A DNA stretch of 6,136 nucleotides from Candidatus Mediterraneibacter gallistercoris (GCA_019119745.1 DWWI01000138.1:1-6136); one strand, 5' to 3'. Shown: positions 1 through 5,780, counted from the first letter of the stretch. Numbers and translations: made by a program. Notes: generated from the letters alone by a model not told the origin.

Positions 1-30
1 AGAAGAATGGAAATAAGCGTTGTCGGGCAA

Positions 31-40
31 AGGGGGTGAG
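31..40 (+). promoter_or_regulatory. Ribosome binding site deciding a TTG start
   Basis: The purine-rich run AGGGGGTGAG lies 3 nt before a TTG at 44-46. The reading frame is open back to another TTG at 20, but that codon has no Shine-Dalgarno sequence before it, so the site favours translation from 44. No in-frame ATG is available near the start. This is inference from spacing only. Confidence 0.55.
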
Positions 41-43
41 GGC

Positions 44-571
44 TTGGAAAAGGAACTGCTGGAAGAGCTGTATCACAGATACGGACAGGAAATATACAGA
101 TATTTATATGCTATATGTAGAAACAGGCTTATGGCCGAAGATATCATGCAGGACGTATTCTGCAAAGCCCTCATCTCGCTTCCATCAAGCCATGTAAATG
201 CCCGGGCGTGGCTCTATATGGTGGGCAGAAATCTTCTGCTCAATGAAATGAAAAAACAGAAAAGGCAGATATATTCGGAAGAGCCGGAAAAAAGGGCGAC
301 AGACAGAATGAGAGGTTTTGACGGCGTATCCGAAGGAAATCCGGAAGAAGAGACGATTAAGAAAGAGGAGAGCGAAATTCTAAGACAGGCGCTCCTCATG
401 CTTGATATAAGGAAAAGGGAGATCCTGGTTTTGAGCTATTTTGAACATTTTACGCTGAAGGAGGCGGCTGCGATCATGGGTATATCTTATGAAAATGCAA
501 GGATATTGAGTATGCGGGCAAAACGGGAACTGCGCGGGATAATGGAGGTGAACGGTTATGAAATATTATGA
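44..571 (+). CDS. ECF-type RNA polymerase sigma factor (sigma-70 family)
   Basis: Directs RNA polymerase to a dedicated set of promoters, normally when its membrane anti-sigma partner lets go. From the TTG at 44 the protein is 175 residues, the usual ECF size. Region 2 covers about residues 8-76, with the core-binding AEDIMQDVF stretch at 31-39 and the aromatic/basic ARAWLYMVGRN helix at 53-63. An acidic linker follows (about 78-110). Region 4 covers about 112-167 and ends in the helix-turn-helix FTLKEAAAIMGIS...ARILSMRAKREL, which reads the -35 element. There is no extra C-terminal domain. The stop overlaps the next gene by 14 nt, so the pair is translationally linked. The upstream promoter is outside the window, so self-activation cannot be tested here. 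A TTG at 20 would add eight residues and is less likely. The family call is firm; the target genes are unknown. Confidence 0.93.
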   Translation: MEKELLEELYHRYGQEIYRYLYAICRNRLMAEDIMQDVFCKALISLPSSHVNARAWLYMVGRNLLLNEMKKQKRQIYSEEPEKRATDRMRGFDGVSEGNPEEETIKKEESEILRQALLMLDIRKREILVLSYFEHFTLKEAAAIMGISYENARILSMRAKRELRGIMEVNGYEIL

Positions 572-1817
572 ATTACTGGAATTATATAAAAAGAAAGAAC
601 TCAGTGAAGAACAGCGGGAGATGGTGGAGCAGGATATCGAGCGTCATGAGGCCATCAGCGAGTATCTGTTTGAAAAGGAAGAGGAGAACATTTTACGGGC
701 TTCCGGGGAAATGCCGGAAGAATCTGAGACACAGCTCACTAAAAAAGAAAAAAATGCGTCAGATGATTTCACAAAGCGTGTAAACCGCGCGATCCGGCGG
801 GCGTTCCTGAAGATGGGAGCGGCAGTCTGCGCCGTGACACTGGTCATTGTCCTTCTGGTGCTGTTTGTTCTCCCTCACGCTGTCTCAACGTTTTATTATG
901 ATCCGGGCCGGATTGTGGGCAAAAACAGCTCTGGAGGGACGACGAACCAGATGAGCCTCGATCTGGCGGTGTATACGGAACTCGCACTGCCGGGCACTTA
1001 CAGGGATGATGTACAGGTGGAAGACAGGGGGTACGGAAACTATGATATCAATATCTATCAAAGCGTGAGCAGGAGTGGGGAATTTCATCATGTGGCAGGC
1101 AGGGTGGAAAAGGACACACTCAGGCTGTATGATCCTAATCTGTTTAACATATCGGCATCCAATGTATTCGGCTGGTTCCAGATGAATATGGATTATGACG
1201 GAACATTGACACAACTGGCAGAAAACAGCCAGGGAGATTTATTCTATACCCCGGAAAGCAATGAGCAGTCTGCAGAATATCTGAATCTATTGGATGACAA
1301 TAAATATTATCTGGCATATGTGACATTGGATCGGATTCTCTCTTATGATGACTTTATCAGATTCACGGAGAACTACTCGGAACAGGCGGCGGATATCTGG
1401 TGTGTGCCGCGGACGGCGGCGGATTCCTATATGCCCGTCGGACGACCTGCGAATCTGGGATTTTATATCCGGCTGGGACAGTCTTCGATGCTGGAGTGGG
1501 ATCGAGAGAAATATCCGGATCTGATACTCTGGTCTTTTGATGATCCATCAGAATGGGATGAAGCTGAGGAGAAGATAAAAGATGAAACATTTGCGGCGGA
1601 GCATTTTGCCGTCATGCTGGACTATATGTCTGAACAGGATGAATTCCTCGGAATGGTGGGGCAGCAGGCGGGGGAAAAGTACGCTGAGGCTGCAGACTAT
1701 ATCCGGGAAAATGGACTGCAGGTCTATGGGTTTGCCTGTGTGGCCGACAAAGAGACGCTGCTGGAGCTGAATGCGGAAGAAGCGGTGTTTGGAATTCGTA
1801 CCGAAGATGCCGGTTAA
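558..1817 (+). CDS. Membrane-bound anti-sigma factor (sigma factor regulator N/C type)
   Basis: Likely holds the preceding sigma factor inactive at the membrane. The 419-residue protein starts at an ATG 7 nt after GGAGGTG (544-550), inside the end of the sigma gene. Residues 1-45 form a charged helical cytoplasmic part (ELLELYKKKELSEEQREMVE, then RHEAISEYL). It has the layout of a zinc-finger anti-sigma domain but contains no cysteine. Residues 70-82 are basic, then one membrane helix spans about 84-106. About 310 residues follow outside the cell. The segment around the membrane helix resembles Pfam Sigma_reg_N, and about 247-408 (starting YYLAYVTLDRILSYDDF) resembles Sigma_reg_C; both are recalled, not searched. 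Two external cysteines (C282, C394) could pair. No terminator hairpin follows, so some read-through into the PadR unit is possible. Role is confident from position and architecture; the sensed signal is unknown. Confidence 0.85.
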   Translation: MKYYELLELYKKKELSEEQREMVEQDIERHEAISEYLFEKEEENILRASGEMPEESETQLTKKEKNASDDFTKRVNRAIRRAFLKMGAAVCAVTLVIVLLVLFVLPHAVSTFYYDPGRIVGKNSSGGTTNQMSLDLAVYTELALPGTYRDDVQVEDRGYGNYDINIYQSVSRSGEFHHVAGRVEKDTLRLYDPNLFNISASNVFGWFQMNMDYDGTLTQLAENSQGDLFYTPESNEQSAEYLNLLDDNKYYLAYVTLDRILSYDDFIRFTENYSEQAADIWCVPRTAADSYMPVGRPANLGFYIRLGQSSMLEWDREKYPDLILWSFDDPSEWDEAEEKIKDETFAAEHFAVMLDYMSEQDEFLGMVGQQAGEKYAEAADYIRENGLQVYGFACVADKETLLELNAEEAVFGIRTEDAG

Positions 1818-1823
1818 TTTTAC

Positions 1824-1852
1824 TTGACAAATATATCATCTCACGATATATT
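1824..1852 (+). promoter_or_regulatory. Promoter of the padR-DUF2812 operon
   Basis: TTGACA (1824-1829), a 17-nt spacer, then TATATT (1847-1852): a near-consensus housekeeping promoter directly after the anti-sigma stop. A second possible -10, TATAAT at 1852-1857, would need a 22-nt spacer and is less likely. The first palindromic operator fills the spacer and the -10 box, so a bound repressor would block polymerase. Confidence 0.75.
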
Positions 1853-1882
1853 ATAATTACAATATATCATTTAACGATATAT
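1831..1882. promoter_or_regulatory. Tandem palindromic operator, probably for PadR
   Basis: Two copies of ATATATC-N7-GATATAT occur at 1831-1851 and 1862-1882. Even the 7-nt centres are alike (ATCTCAC and ATTTAAC). The copies start exactly 31 bp apart, about three helical turns, so two dimers would sit on the same face of the DNA. The first copy overlaps the spacer and -10 of the promoter; the second covers the expected transcription start. The next gene is a PadR regulator, and autorepression through such sites is typical of that family. Binding by this PadR is inferred. Confidence 0.72.
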
Positions 1883-1940
1883 CGGAAGACGAAAAACAAT
1901 TTACTGGTTTTAGAGAATTCCAGCAGAAAGGAGTGGGATG

Positions 1941-2273
1941 ATGTCAGAAAAAGAAACACCGTTGACAGAAGCGTTTTTCTATATTTTACTGGCGCTCAGG
2001 CGGCCGAACCACGGTTACGGTGTTATTCAGGAAGTGGAGGAACTGACGAAAGGCCGGGTGGTTCTCGGCGCCGGCACACTGTACGGAGCGCTGCAGACTA
2101 TGCAGAAGAGAGGCTGGATCAGGATCTACAGTCAGGATACGGAATCAAGGAAAAAGAAAGAGTATATTATCACAGATACAGGACGGAGTGTATTTGAAGC
2201 CGAAAGAAACCGGCTCGCGGAACTGCTTGACAATGCAAAGCTCATGGAGGTGGAGGGCGATGATCAGATTTAG
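1941..2273 (+). CDS. PadR family transcriptional regulator
   Basis: Winged helix-turn-helix repressor, expected to act as a dimer on its own promoter and so control the membrane protein behind it. The core spans roughly residues 8-85 (counting from 1938): TEAFFYILLAL (first helix), RRPNHGYGVIQEVEELT (helix 2), GAGTLYGALQTMQKRGWI (recognition helix, the PadR hallmark G-TLY), then the wing, ending KKKEYIITDTGR. A short charged helix about 83-108 serves for dimerisation. At 110-111 residues it belongs to the short PadR group without a large C-terminal domain. AAAGGAG (1927-1933) is 7 nt before the ATG at 1941 and 4 nt before an ATG at 1938, so 1941 is preferred; 1938 adds one methionine. It overlaps the next gene by 14 nt. 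The inducing ligand is not visible from sequence. Confidence 0.92.
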   Translation: MSEKETPLTEAFFYILLALRRPNHGYGVIQEVEELTKGRVVLGAGTLYGALQTMQKRGWIRIYSQDTESRKKKEYIITDTGRSVFEAERNRLAELLDNAKLMEVEGDDQI

Positions 2274-2952
2274 ACTGTATTTTGATAAAGATAAAGAAAC
2301 TGCATGGCTCAATGAGATGTCCGGGCGAGGATGGGCGATGAATGGATTTTTTGCAGGTTTCTACAGATTTGAAAAGTGTGATCCGGGAGAGTATATATAT
2401 CAGATTGATTTTGGGGATGAAATGTATCATGTCAGCGATGAATATCGCGGATTAATGGAAGATATTGGTGCCGAGATCGTTACACTTTGGGGTTACTGGA
2501 TCATTCTGCGCAAGCGGGCTGCGGACGGACCGTTTGAACTGTATACGGATCCCGAATCAATGATCGAGCATTATACGAAAATACGCAGGATGTTTAAAGC
2601 TGTGACAATTCTGGAATTAGTAGGACTTTTTATAGAGGTGGGATGCGGGATGGCCGGAAATATGTTCGGATGGGCATTTGCCGTTCTCATTGCAGCACTG
2701 GTTCTCGTATGTATAAATGCGGTGGTCCGGACAAATGAGGTGATTGCAGAGCTGGAGGAACAAAAGAGCGGGATTGCGGCAGAAAAGAATGGCAGATATA
2801 TTTCTGTACTGCTTCCGATCGGACTTCTGATTAACAGCGGCATGATCATGATAGAGGAATCAGTCTCGTCGTTTATCAGTTATCCGGTGCACATTTTCGC
2901 AATCATTATGATGGCTGCAGGTCTCGTGAAGACGATGCGAAAGAGGAGTTAA
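2260..2952 (+). CDS. DUF2812 family membrane protein, co-transcribed with PadR
   Basis: Protein of unknown function, 230 residues from the ATG at 2260, nine nt after GGAGG (2246-2250). The frame is open further upstream, to 2188, but only inside the padR gene. Residues 1-100 form a soluble domain with the DUF2812 pattern: RFRLYFDKDKETAWLNEMS, then GW-MNGFFAGFYRFEKCDPGEY, a YIYQIDF strand, and LWGYWIILRK near 76-84. Four hydrophobic segments follow at about 111-131, 134-155, 179-199 and 205-224, in two hairpins joined by a charged stretch (EVIAELEEQKS, 160-170). The protein ends in a basic tail. PadR and DUF2812 genes are often paired in Firmicutes (recalled), so this protein is either the target of PadR or works with it, for example in an envelope stress response. 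No catalytic motif is visible. No strong terminator follows. Confidence 0.82.
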   Translation: MIRFRLYFDKDKETAWLNEMSGRGWAMNGFFAGFYRFEKCDPGEYIYQIDFGDEMYHVSDEYRGLMEDIGAEIVTLWGYWIILRKRAADGPFELYTDPESMIEHYTKIRRMFKAVTILELVGLFIEVGCGMAGNMFGWAFAVLIAALVLVCINAVVRTNEVIAELEEQKSGIAAEKNGRYISVLLPIGLLINSGMIMIEESVSSFISYPVHIFAIIMMAAGLVKTMRKRS

Positions 2953-3026
2953 GCGGGAAAAGAAAGGCTGGGTATCTGTCATCCGTTAATAGCAGATCAG
3001 GTATAAAGATTCATAGAATTTTGTGC
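2953..3026. other. Intergenic spacer without a clear terminator
   Basis: Only a weak inverted repeat (ATCTG ... CAGAT, 13-14 nt apart) lies after the DUF2812 stop, and no T-tract follows it. Read-through from the PadR operon into the flavin reductase gene therefore cannot be excluded. Confidence 0.3.
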
Positions 3027-3032
3027 TATAAT
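3024..3032 (+). promoter_or_regulatory. Extended -10 promoter for the flavin reductase gene
   Basis: TGCTATAAT has a perfect TATAAT (3027-3032) with the TG of an extended -10. No good -35 is found 16-18 nt upstream (TAAAGA at 3004-3009 is the nearest), which an extended -10 can compensate for. It predicts a transcript start near 3039 and a leader of about 70 nt. Confidence 0.55.
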
Positions 3033-3059
3033 GAAAGGGCAGCTTATTGTATATCATCG

Positions 3060-3103
3060 GACAGAGAAATATACCAGATCTCTGTCATGGGAAAGACAGG
3101 AGG
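3060..3103 (+). promoter_or_regulatory. Leader with two mutually exclusive hairpins next to the ribosome site
   Basis: GACAGAGA (3060-3067) pairs perfectly with TCTCTGTC (3079-3086) across an 11-nt loop. The same right arm can instead pair through CTGTC (3082-3086) with GACAG (3095-3099), whose last bases enter the AGGAGG ribosome site (3098-3103). The first hairpin leaves the site free; the second partly covers it. As DNA the first repeat could equally be a protein operator. It does not match the FMN riboswitch that I know. Confidence 0.35.
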
Positions 3104-3110
3104 AGTCATA

Positions 3111-3677
3111 ATGCGTAAAAATCTTGGAGCTAATCCGTATGTGTATCCCCAGCCGGTGCTGATCGTGGCGACCTACGGCGAGGATGGAACTGTTGATGCA
3201 ATGAACGTGGCCTATGGCGGGATCGTGAATTCTAATCGTATTCAGATCAATATCGGCGTGCGGCACAAAACATCGGATAATATTAAATTGAGAAATGCAT
3301 TCACAGTCGGGATTGCGGACGAGAAAAATCTTGTGGCGGCAGACTATGTGGGGATTGTATCCGGCCACGACGTGCCAGATAAGATTGAGAAATCAGGTTT
3401 TCACACCGTAAAGAGTGAGTTTGTGGATGCTCCGGTGATCGAAGAACTTCCAATTTCGCTTGAGTGTAAAGTGGAAGAGATCAACCAGTACAATGCCACG
3501 CTGCGCATTGTGGCAGAGATTGTTAATGTGAGTGCAGACGAAAATATTCTGGACGGAGACGGGAAGATTGATCCGGAGAAGCTTCATGCCATATCTTATG
3601 ATCCAGCAAATCATACTTATCTGAGAGTGGGTGGAAAGGCAGGCACTGCATTTTCGGACGGAAACAAACTGAAATAA
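3111..3677 (+). CDS. Flavin reductase family protein (flavoredoxin-like, FMN-binding split barrel)
   Basis: Small cytoplasmic flavoprotein that likely binds FMN as a dimer and passes electrons between a pyridine nucleotide or redox protein and an acceptor. It is 188 residues, normal for the family. The ATG at 3111 follows AGGAGGAG (3098-3105) by 5 nt; upstream in-frame starts such as ATG 3087 have no ribosome site. Recognisable parts are the opening NPYVYPQPVLIVATYGEDG (8-26), MNVAYGGIVN (31-40), RHKTSDNIK (51-59, the flavin phosphate region), the barrel strands FTVGIAD and LPISLECKVEEI, and the C-terminal pattern DGKIDPEKLHAISYDP-NHTYLRVG (150-174). No second domain or iron-sulfur motif is present, so its redox partner is unknown. 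It appears monocistronic, between its own promoter and a strong terminator. Family call firm; substrate not known. Confidence 0.88.
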   Translation: MRKNLGANPYVYPQPVLIVATYGEDGTVDAMNVAYGGIVNSNRIQINIGVRHKTSDNIKLRNAFTVGIADEKNLVAADYVGIVSGHDVPDKIEKSGFHTVKSEFVDAPVIEELPISLECKVEEINQYNATLRIVAEIVNVSADENILDGDGKIDPEKLHAISYDPANHTYLRVGGKAGTAFSDGNKLK

Positions 3678-3685
3678 TAGGAAAC

Positions 3686-3730
3686 GGCAGGCTGTTCCGG
3701 CGTACTTACGCCGGACTGCCTGCCTCTTTT
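3686..3730 (+). terminator. Intrinsic terminator between convergent genes, possibly two-way
   Basis: The outer stem is GGCAGGC (3686-3692) with GCCTGCC (3718-3724); the inner stem is TCCGGCGT (3696-3703) with ACGCCGGA (3708-3715) around an ACTT loop, with a small internal loop between them. On the + strand a T-tract follows (TCTTTT, then AATTTTAT), ending the flavin reductase transcript. On the - strand the same hairpin can form, but the following GTTTCCTATTATTT is a weaker T-tract. The stop codon and last codons of the - strand gene lie inside the hairpin. Confidence 0.88.
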
Positions 3731-5013
3731 AATTTTATCTCAAGCAATTCTCTGATCATATTCTGAACAGCTTCTGTTCCTATTTCCGTATTGACGGTGA
3801 GATCATAATTCTGCGCCCGGCCCCAGATGCGGCGGGTGTAGTAGCGATAATTGTCAGAACGTCTGCGGTCCATTCTGCGGACTTTCTGAAGGGCGTCTTC
3901 TCTGGAAAGATTTTCCGTTTTCATAATACGTTCCGTGCGAAAATCTTCCGAAGCGTGCAGATAAACTTTCAGAGTATCAGGCCGGTCGCGAAGCACATAA
4001 TCCGCGCAGCGCCCTACGATCACACAGTTTCCTTTCTCTGCCAGATCCCGGATAACTTTTGCCTCAGACTCGAAAATCTCATCGCGCGGGGATTCCTGAG
4101 TCTCTGAATATACATACATCTGGCTCATAAGGTCGTAGAGGAAACTGTTGGTCATGTTTTCTTCTCTGTCTTTGATAAACTGCGGATCGTAACCGGTAGA
4201 GCCTGCGGTCATCTGAATGATCTCGTTATCATAGAAATGATATCCCAGTTTTTCAGCAAGTGCTTTCCCAATATCGTGTCCTCCGCTGCCGTACTGCCGC
4301 CCGATTACAATGACGGGGAGAGGAGAGGAACAGGTATTGTCAGAAGCAGAAACCGCTGCAGGCTGCTGTCCTTCATTTGAATGGAAGAGCAATGCATCGA
4401 GAAAAGAGAGTTTTCTCCCGAACAGTCTGGCAATGAAACCGACCAGAAGTGCGGCAATAATCGTTCCCTCTCTGACACCGTCCAGGCGATGCGCAAAGAT
4501 CAGTGAGAGTACAGCAGCAATGACAGTCAATGATACATCAAATGCCACTTTTGTTGTGCCAAACTCTGTCTTCCATGTGGAGGAGACGGCCCGGACAAAG
4601 GATTCGCCCGGCAGCATTGCCACATTTGCCAGTACTTCTGTGTATACGCCGAAGCCCAGGATCAGACAGCCGACAAGAAGATAGATTACACTGGATATGT
4701 ACGACTGCGGATCGACGAAGAAAAGCATCACCATAGTCAGGTCGATAAAGTATCCGAACAGGATTGAGATCGGGATCTGCAGCAGATGCTCTGCTTTAAA
4801 GTTCCTGCGAAGTATGATGAGCTGGATCAGGATCAGCAGGAGGCTGAATGCAATTGTGAACTGCCCGAGCGTAAACGGAAAGTTCAGGCTGAGTACATAA
4901 GGAATCGAAGAGATCGGAGAGGTCCCCAGATCAGCTTTTGTGATCAGACTGACGCCCAGTGAATTTATGAAAAGTCCGATCAGAAATACAATATAGCGCT
5001 TTAGTTTTCCCAT
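3706..5013 (-). CDS. Fusion: YczE/DUF6198-type membrane domain plus cytidylate-kinase-like domain
   Basis: 435 residues. Residues 1-208 are a membrane domain of the YczE/YitT-like type: INSLGVSLITKADLGTSPIS (16-35), then FTLGQF, and about six hydrophobic helices (near 7-23, 50-69, 77-99, 106-129, 155-175, 181-199), including the MLPGESFVRA motif at 133-142. A flexible linker (211-231) leads to a kinase-like domain (232-430) of the Cytidylate_kin2 type. Its P-loop reads GRQYGSGGHDIG (238-249), with glycine and histidine where the Walker A lysine and Ser/Thr usually stand. Later parts are YHFYDNEII (258-266), VIVGRCADYVL (331-341), an arginine-rich lid (379-400) and YDLTVNT (403-409). The ATG follows AAAGGAA (+ strand 5024-5030) by about 10 nt. 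It lies 78 nt behind marR on the same strand, so MarR probably controls it. Similar fusions occur in clostridia (recalled). Nucleotide kinase activity is unproven. Confidence 0.85.
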   Translation of the reverse strand: MGKLKRYIVFLIGLFINSLGVSLITKADLGTSPISSIPYVLSLNFPFTLGQFTIAFSLLLILIQLIILRRNFKAEHLLQIPISILFGYFIDLTMVMLFFVDPQSYISSVIYLLVGCLILGFGVYTEVLANVAMLPGESFVRAVSSTWKTEFGTTKVAFDVSLTVIAAVLSLIFAHRLDGVREGTIIAALLVGFIARLFGRKLSFLDALLFHSNEGQQPAAVSASDNTCSSPLPVIVIGRQYGSGGHDIGKALAEKLGYHFYDNEIIQMTAGSTGYDPQFIKDREENMTNSFLYDLMSQMYVYSETQESPRDEIFESEAKVIRDLAEKGNCVIVGRCADYVLRDRPDTLKVYLHASEDFRTERIMKTENLSREDALQKVRRMDRRRSDNYRYYTRRIWGRAQNYDLTVNTEIGTEAVQNMIRELLEIKLKEAGSPA

Positions 5014-5040
5014 GATTAAGTCATTCCTTTTCTTTATAGA

Positions 5041-5068
5041 TGTATATGTTGTGTTTGTGTATTGGCAA
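5041..5068 (-). promoter_or_regulatory. Possible weak promoter for the membrane-kinase fusion gene
   Basis: Reading the - strand, TTGCCA (5068-5063), a 16-nt spacer and TATACA (5046-5041) lie between the marR stop and the fusion gene. The -10 is only a four-of-six match. No MarR-type box occurs here, so this would give basal expression independent of marR if real; otherwise the gene depends on read-through from marR. Confidence 0.3.
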
Positions 5069-5091
5069 AAAGAGAATAAGTTACCATACGG

Positions 5092-5511
5092 CTATAAATG
5101 AGCTGTGTTTTTATAAATCTTCTGGAACAGATCCATAAAGTTCTCTCTGTCTTCTGCAGAGATATCACTGAAAGCTTCCTCCTCCAGTTCATTGAAGGCA
5201 TCTGTTACCAGTTTTAACTTTGATTTTCCTAAATCTGTCATGAAAACATAAAAGCTTCTGCGGTTGCCTCCGAGCATACGGCGCTCTACAAGTCCGATTT
5301 CTTCCATGCGGTTTAAGAGCGTAGTGAGAGTGCCCGGTTCGATATGACAACCGTGTGCGATGTCTTTCTGACTGGCGCCGTCGTGGTCTTTCAGGTAGTC
5401 AAGAACCTTGGGCTGCCCGCTGGTCAGACCGGTGCCCTTGAGTTTTGCGATAAGCTTCTTCTGGAATATGGAATGTTCCGCCATAACAAGATAGTGGAAA
5501 GAGCTGCTCAT
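5092..5511 (-). CDS. MarR family transcriptional regulator
   Basis: Dimeric winged helix-turn-helix repressor, 139 residues, normal MarR length. Visible parts: an N-terminal dimer helix (FHYLVMAEHSIFQKKLIAKL, 5-24), LTSGQPKVLDYLKDHDG (29-45), the DNA-reading pair ASQKDIAHGCHIEPGTLTTL (46-65) followed by LNRMEEIGLVERR, the wing MLGGNRRSFYVFMTDLGK (79-96, with the usual R-R pair), and a C-terminal dimer helix (98-135). One cysteine (C55) lies in the DNA-binding part; a redox role is possible but not indicated. The ATG follows AAAGGAGA (+ strand 5521-5528) by 9 nt. A consensus promoter and two palindromic boxes lie directly upstream, pointing to autorepression. The next gene on this strand, the membrane-kinase fusion, is the natural second target. 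Ligand unknown. Confidence 0.93.
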   Translation of the reverse strand: MSSSFHYLVMAEHSIFQKKLIAKLKGTGLTSGQPKVLDYLKDHDGASQKDIAHGCHIEPGTLTTLLNRMEEIGLVERRMLGGNRRSFYVFMTDLGKSKLKLVTDAFNELEEEAFSDISAEDRENFMDLFQKIYKNTAHL

Positions 5512-5543
5512 GCCAATATCTCTCCTTTCATGTCAAAAAAATA

Positions 5544-5572
5544 ATTTGAATACAAATAGTTTGAATTCAAAT
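5544..5572. promoter_or_regulatory. Two MarR-type operator boxes
   Basis: A perfect 12-bp palindrome TTTGAATTCAAA (5560-5571) lies next to an imperfect copy TTTGAATACAAA (5545-5556), with starts 15 bp apart. On the - strand they fall between the expected transcript start (near 5583) and the marR start codon. Binding there would block elongation, or cover a second TATAAT (+ strand 5571-5576). MarR as the binding protein is inferred from position and site form. Confidence 0.72.
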
Positions 5573-5589
5573 TATATACAACAATAACT

Positions 5590-5617
5590 ATTATAGGAAG
5601 ATGATGAAATATGTCAA
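5590..5617 (-). promoter_or_regulatory. Consensus promoter of marR
   Basis: Reading the - strand, TTGACA (5617-5612), a 16-nt spacer and TATAAT (5595-5590): both boxes are perfect. A second TATAAT with a poor -35 lies at 5576-5571, inside the operator. The leader before marR is about 70 nt. Confidence 0.82.
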
Positions 5618-5717
5618 GAGTAAATTGTAATGACGGGAAATGATGTAATGATCATAAAGATATGAAATGGAAATATGTTTTGTACGACAGTTTTCTCCAG
5701 TACCGGCCGGAAAAGCA
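5618..5717. other. Spacer between marR promoter and small-RNA terminator
   Basis: About 100 bases with no supported gene on either strand. An 8-bp palindrome CCGGCCGG sits at 5703-5710. A possible ATG-started frame here runs through the terminator hairpin and has no ribosome site, so I do not call it. Confidence 0.4.
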
Positions 5718-5763
5718 TAATAAAAATCCACTGTATCGATTTCCTTTTCGTACAGTGGATTTT
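5718..5763 (-). terminator. Strong intrinsic terminator of the small-RNA unit
   Basis: The arms AAAATCCACTGTA and TACAGTGGATTTT pair over 13 bp (+ strand 5723-5735 with 5751-5763), with three more pairs (CGA/TCG) possible inside. On the - strand the stem runs into TTTTTATTAT, a good T-tract. On the + strand it is followed by TTTTCAGC, which is poorer, and no + strand gene lies before it. The - direction is therefore favoured, though it may work both ways and shield marR. Confidence 0.8.
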
Positions 5764-5780
5764 CAGCTTATTCCATCCAT
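5763..5780 (-). other. Five-codon open frame with a strong ribosome site
   Basis: On the - strand, AAAGGAGG (5797-5790) stands 9 nt before an ATG that opens MDGIS and stops at 5763, exactly at the foot of the terminator stem. It looks like a leader-peptide arrangement but leads to no gene beyond the terminator on this strand other than marR, which has its own promoter. It may be chance or a remnant. Confidence 0.25.

Noticed and set aside
1..39. Possible tail of an upstream gene (frame open from base 1 to a TGA at 37-39)
   Set aside because: Only twelve codons are visible and any frame may be open that long by chance; no family feature can be recognised.
3039..3110. FMN riboswitch ahead of the flavin reductase gene
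   Set aside because: The leader is too short and lacks the conserved FMN-element sequences; only the simple alternating hairpin is present.
3031..3111. 26-codon frame from ATG 3031 whose TAA overlaps the flavin reductase ATG (TAATG)
   Set aside because: Its start codon lies inside the predicted -10 box and has no ribosome site, so it would not be in the transcript; the overlap is probably chance.
4310..4684. 124-residue frame opposite the membrane-kinase gene
   Set aside because: Antisense shadow of a well-supported gene; no ribosome site and no recognisable family.
5703..5710. CCGGCCGG palindrome
   Set aside because: Eight bases, single copy, not next to a promoter; too little to support a site.
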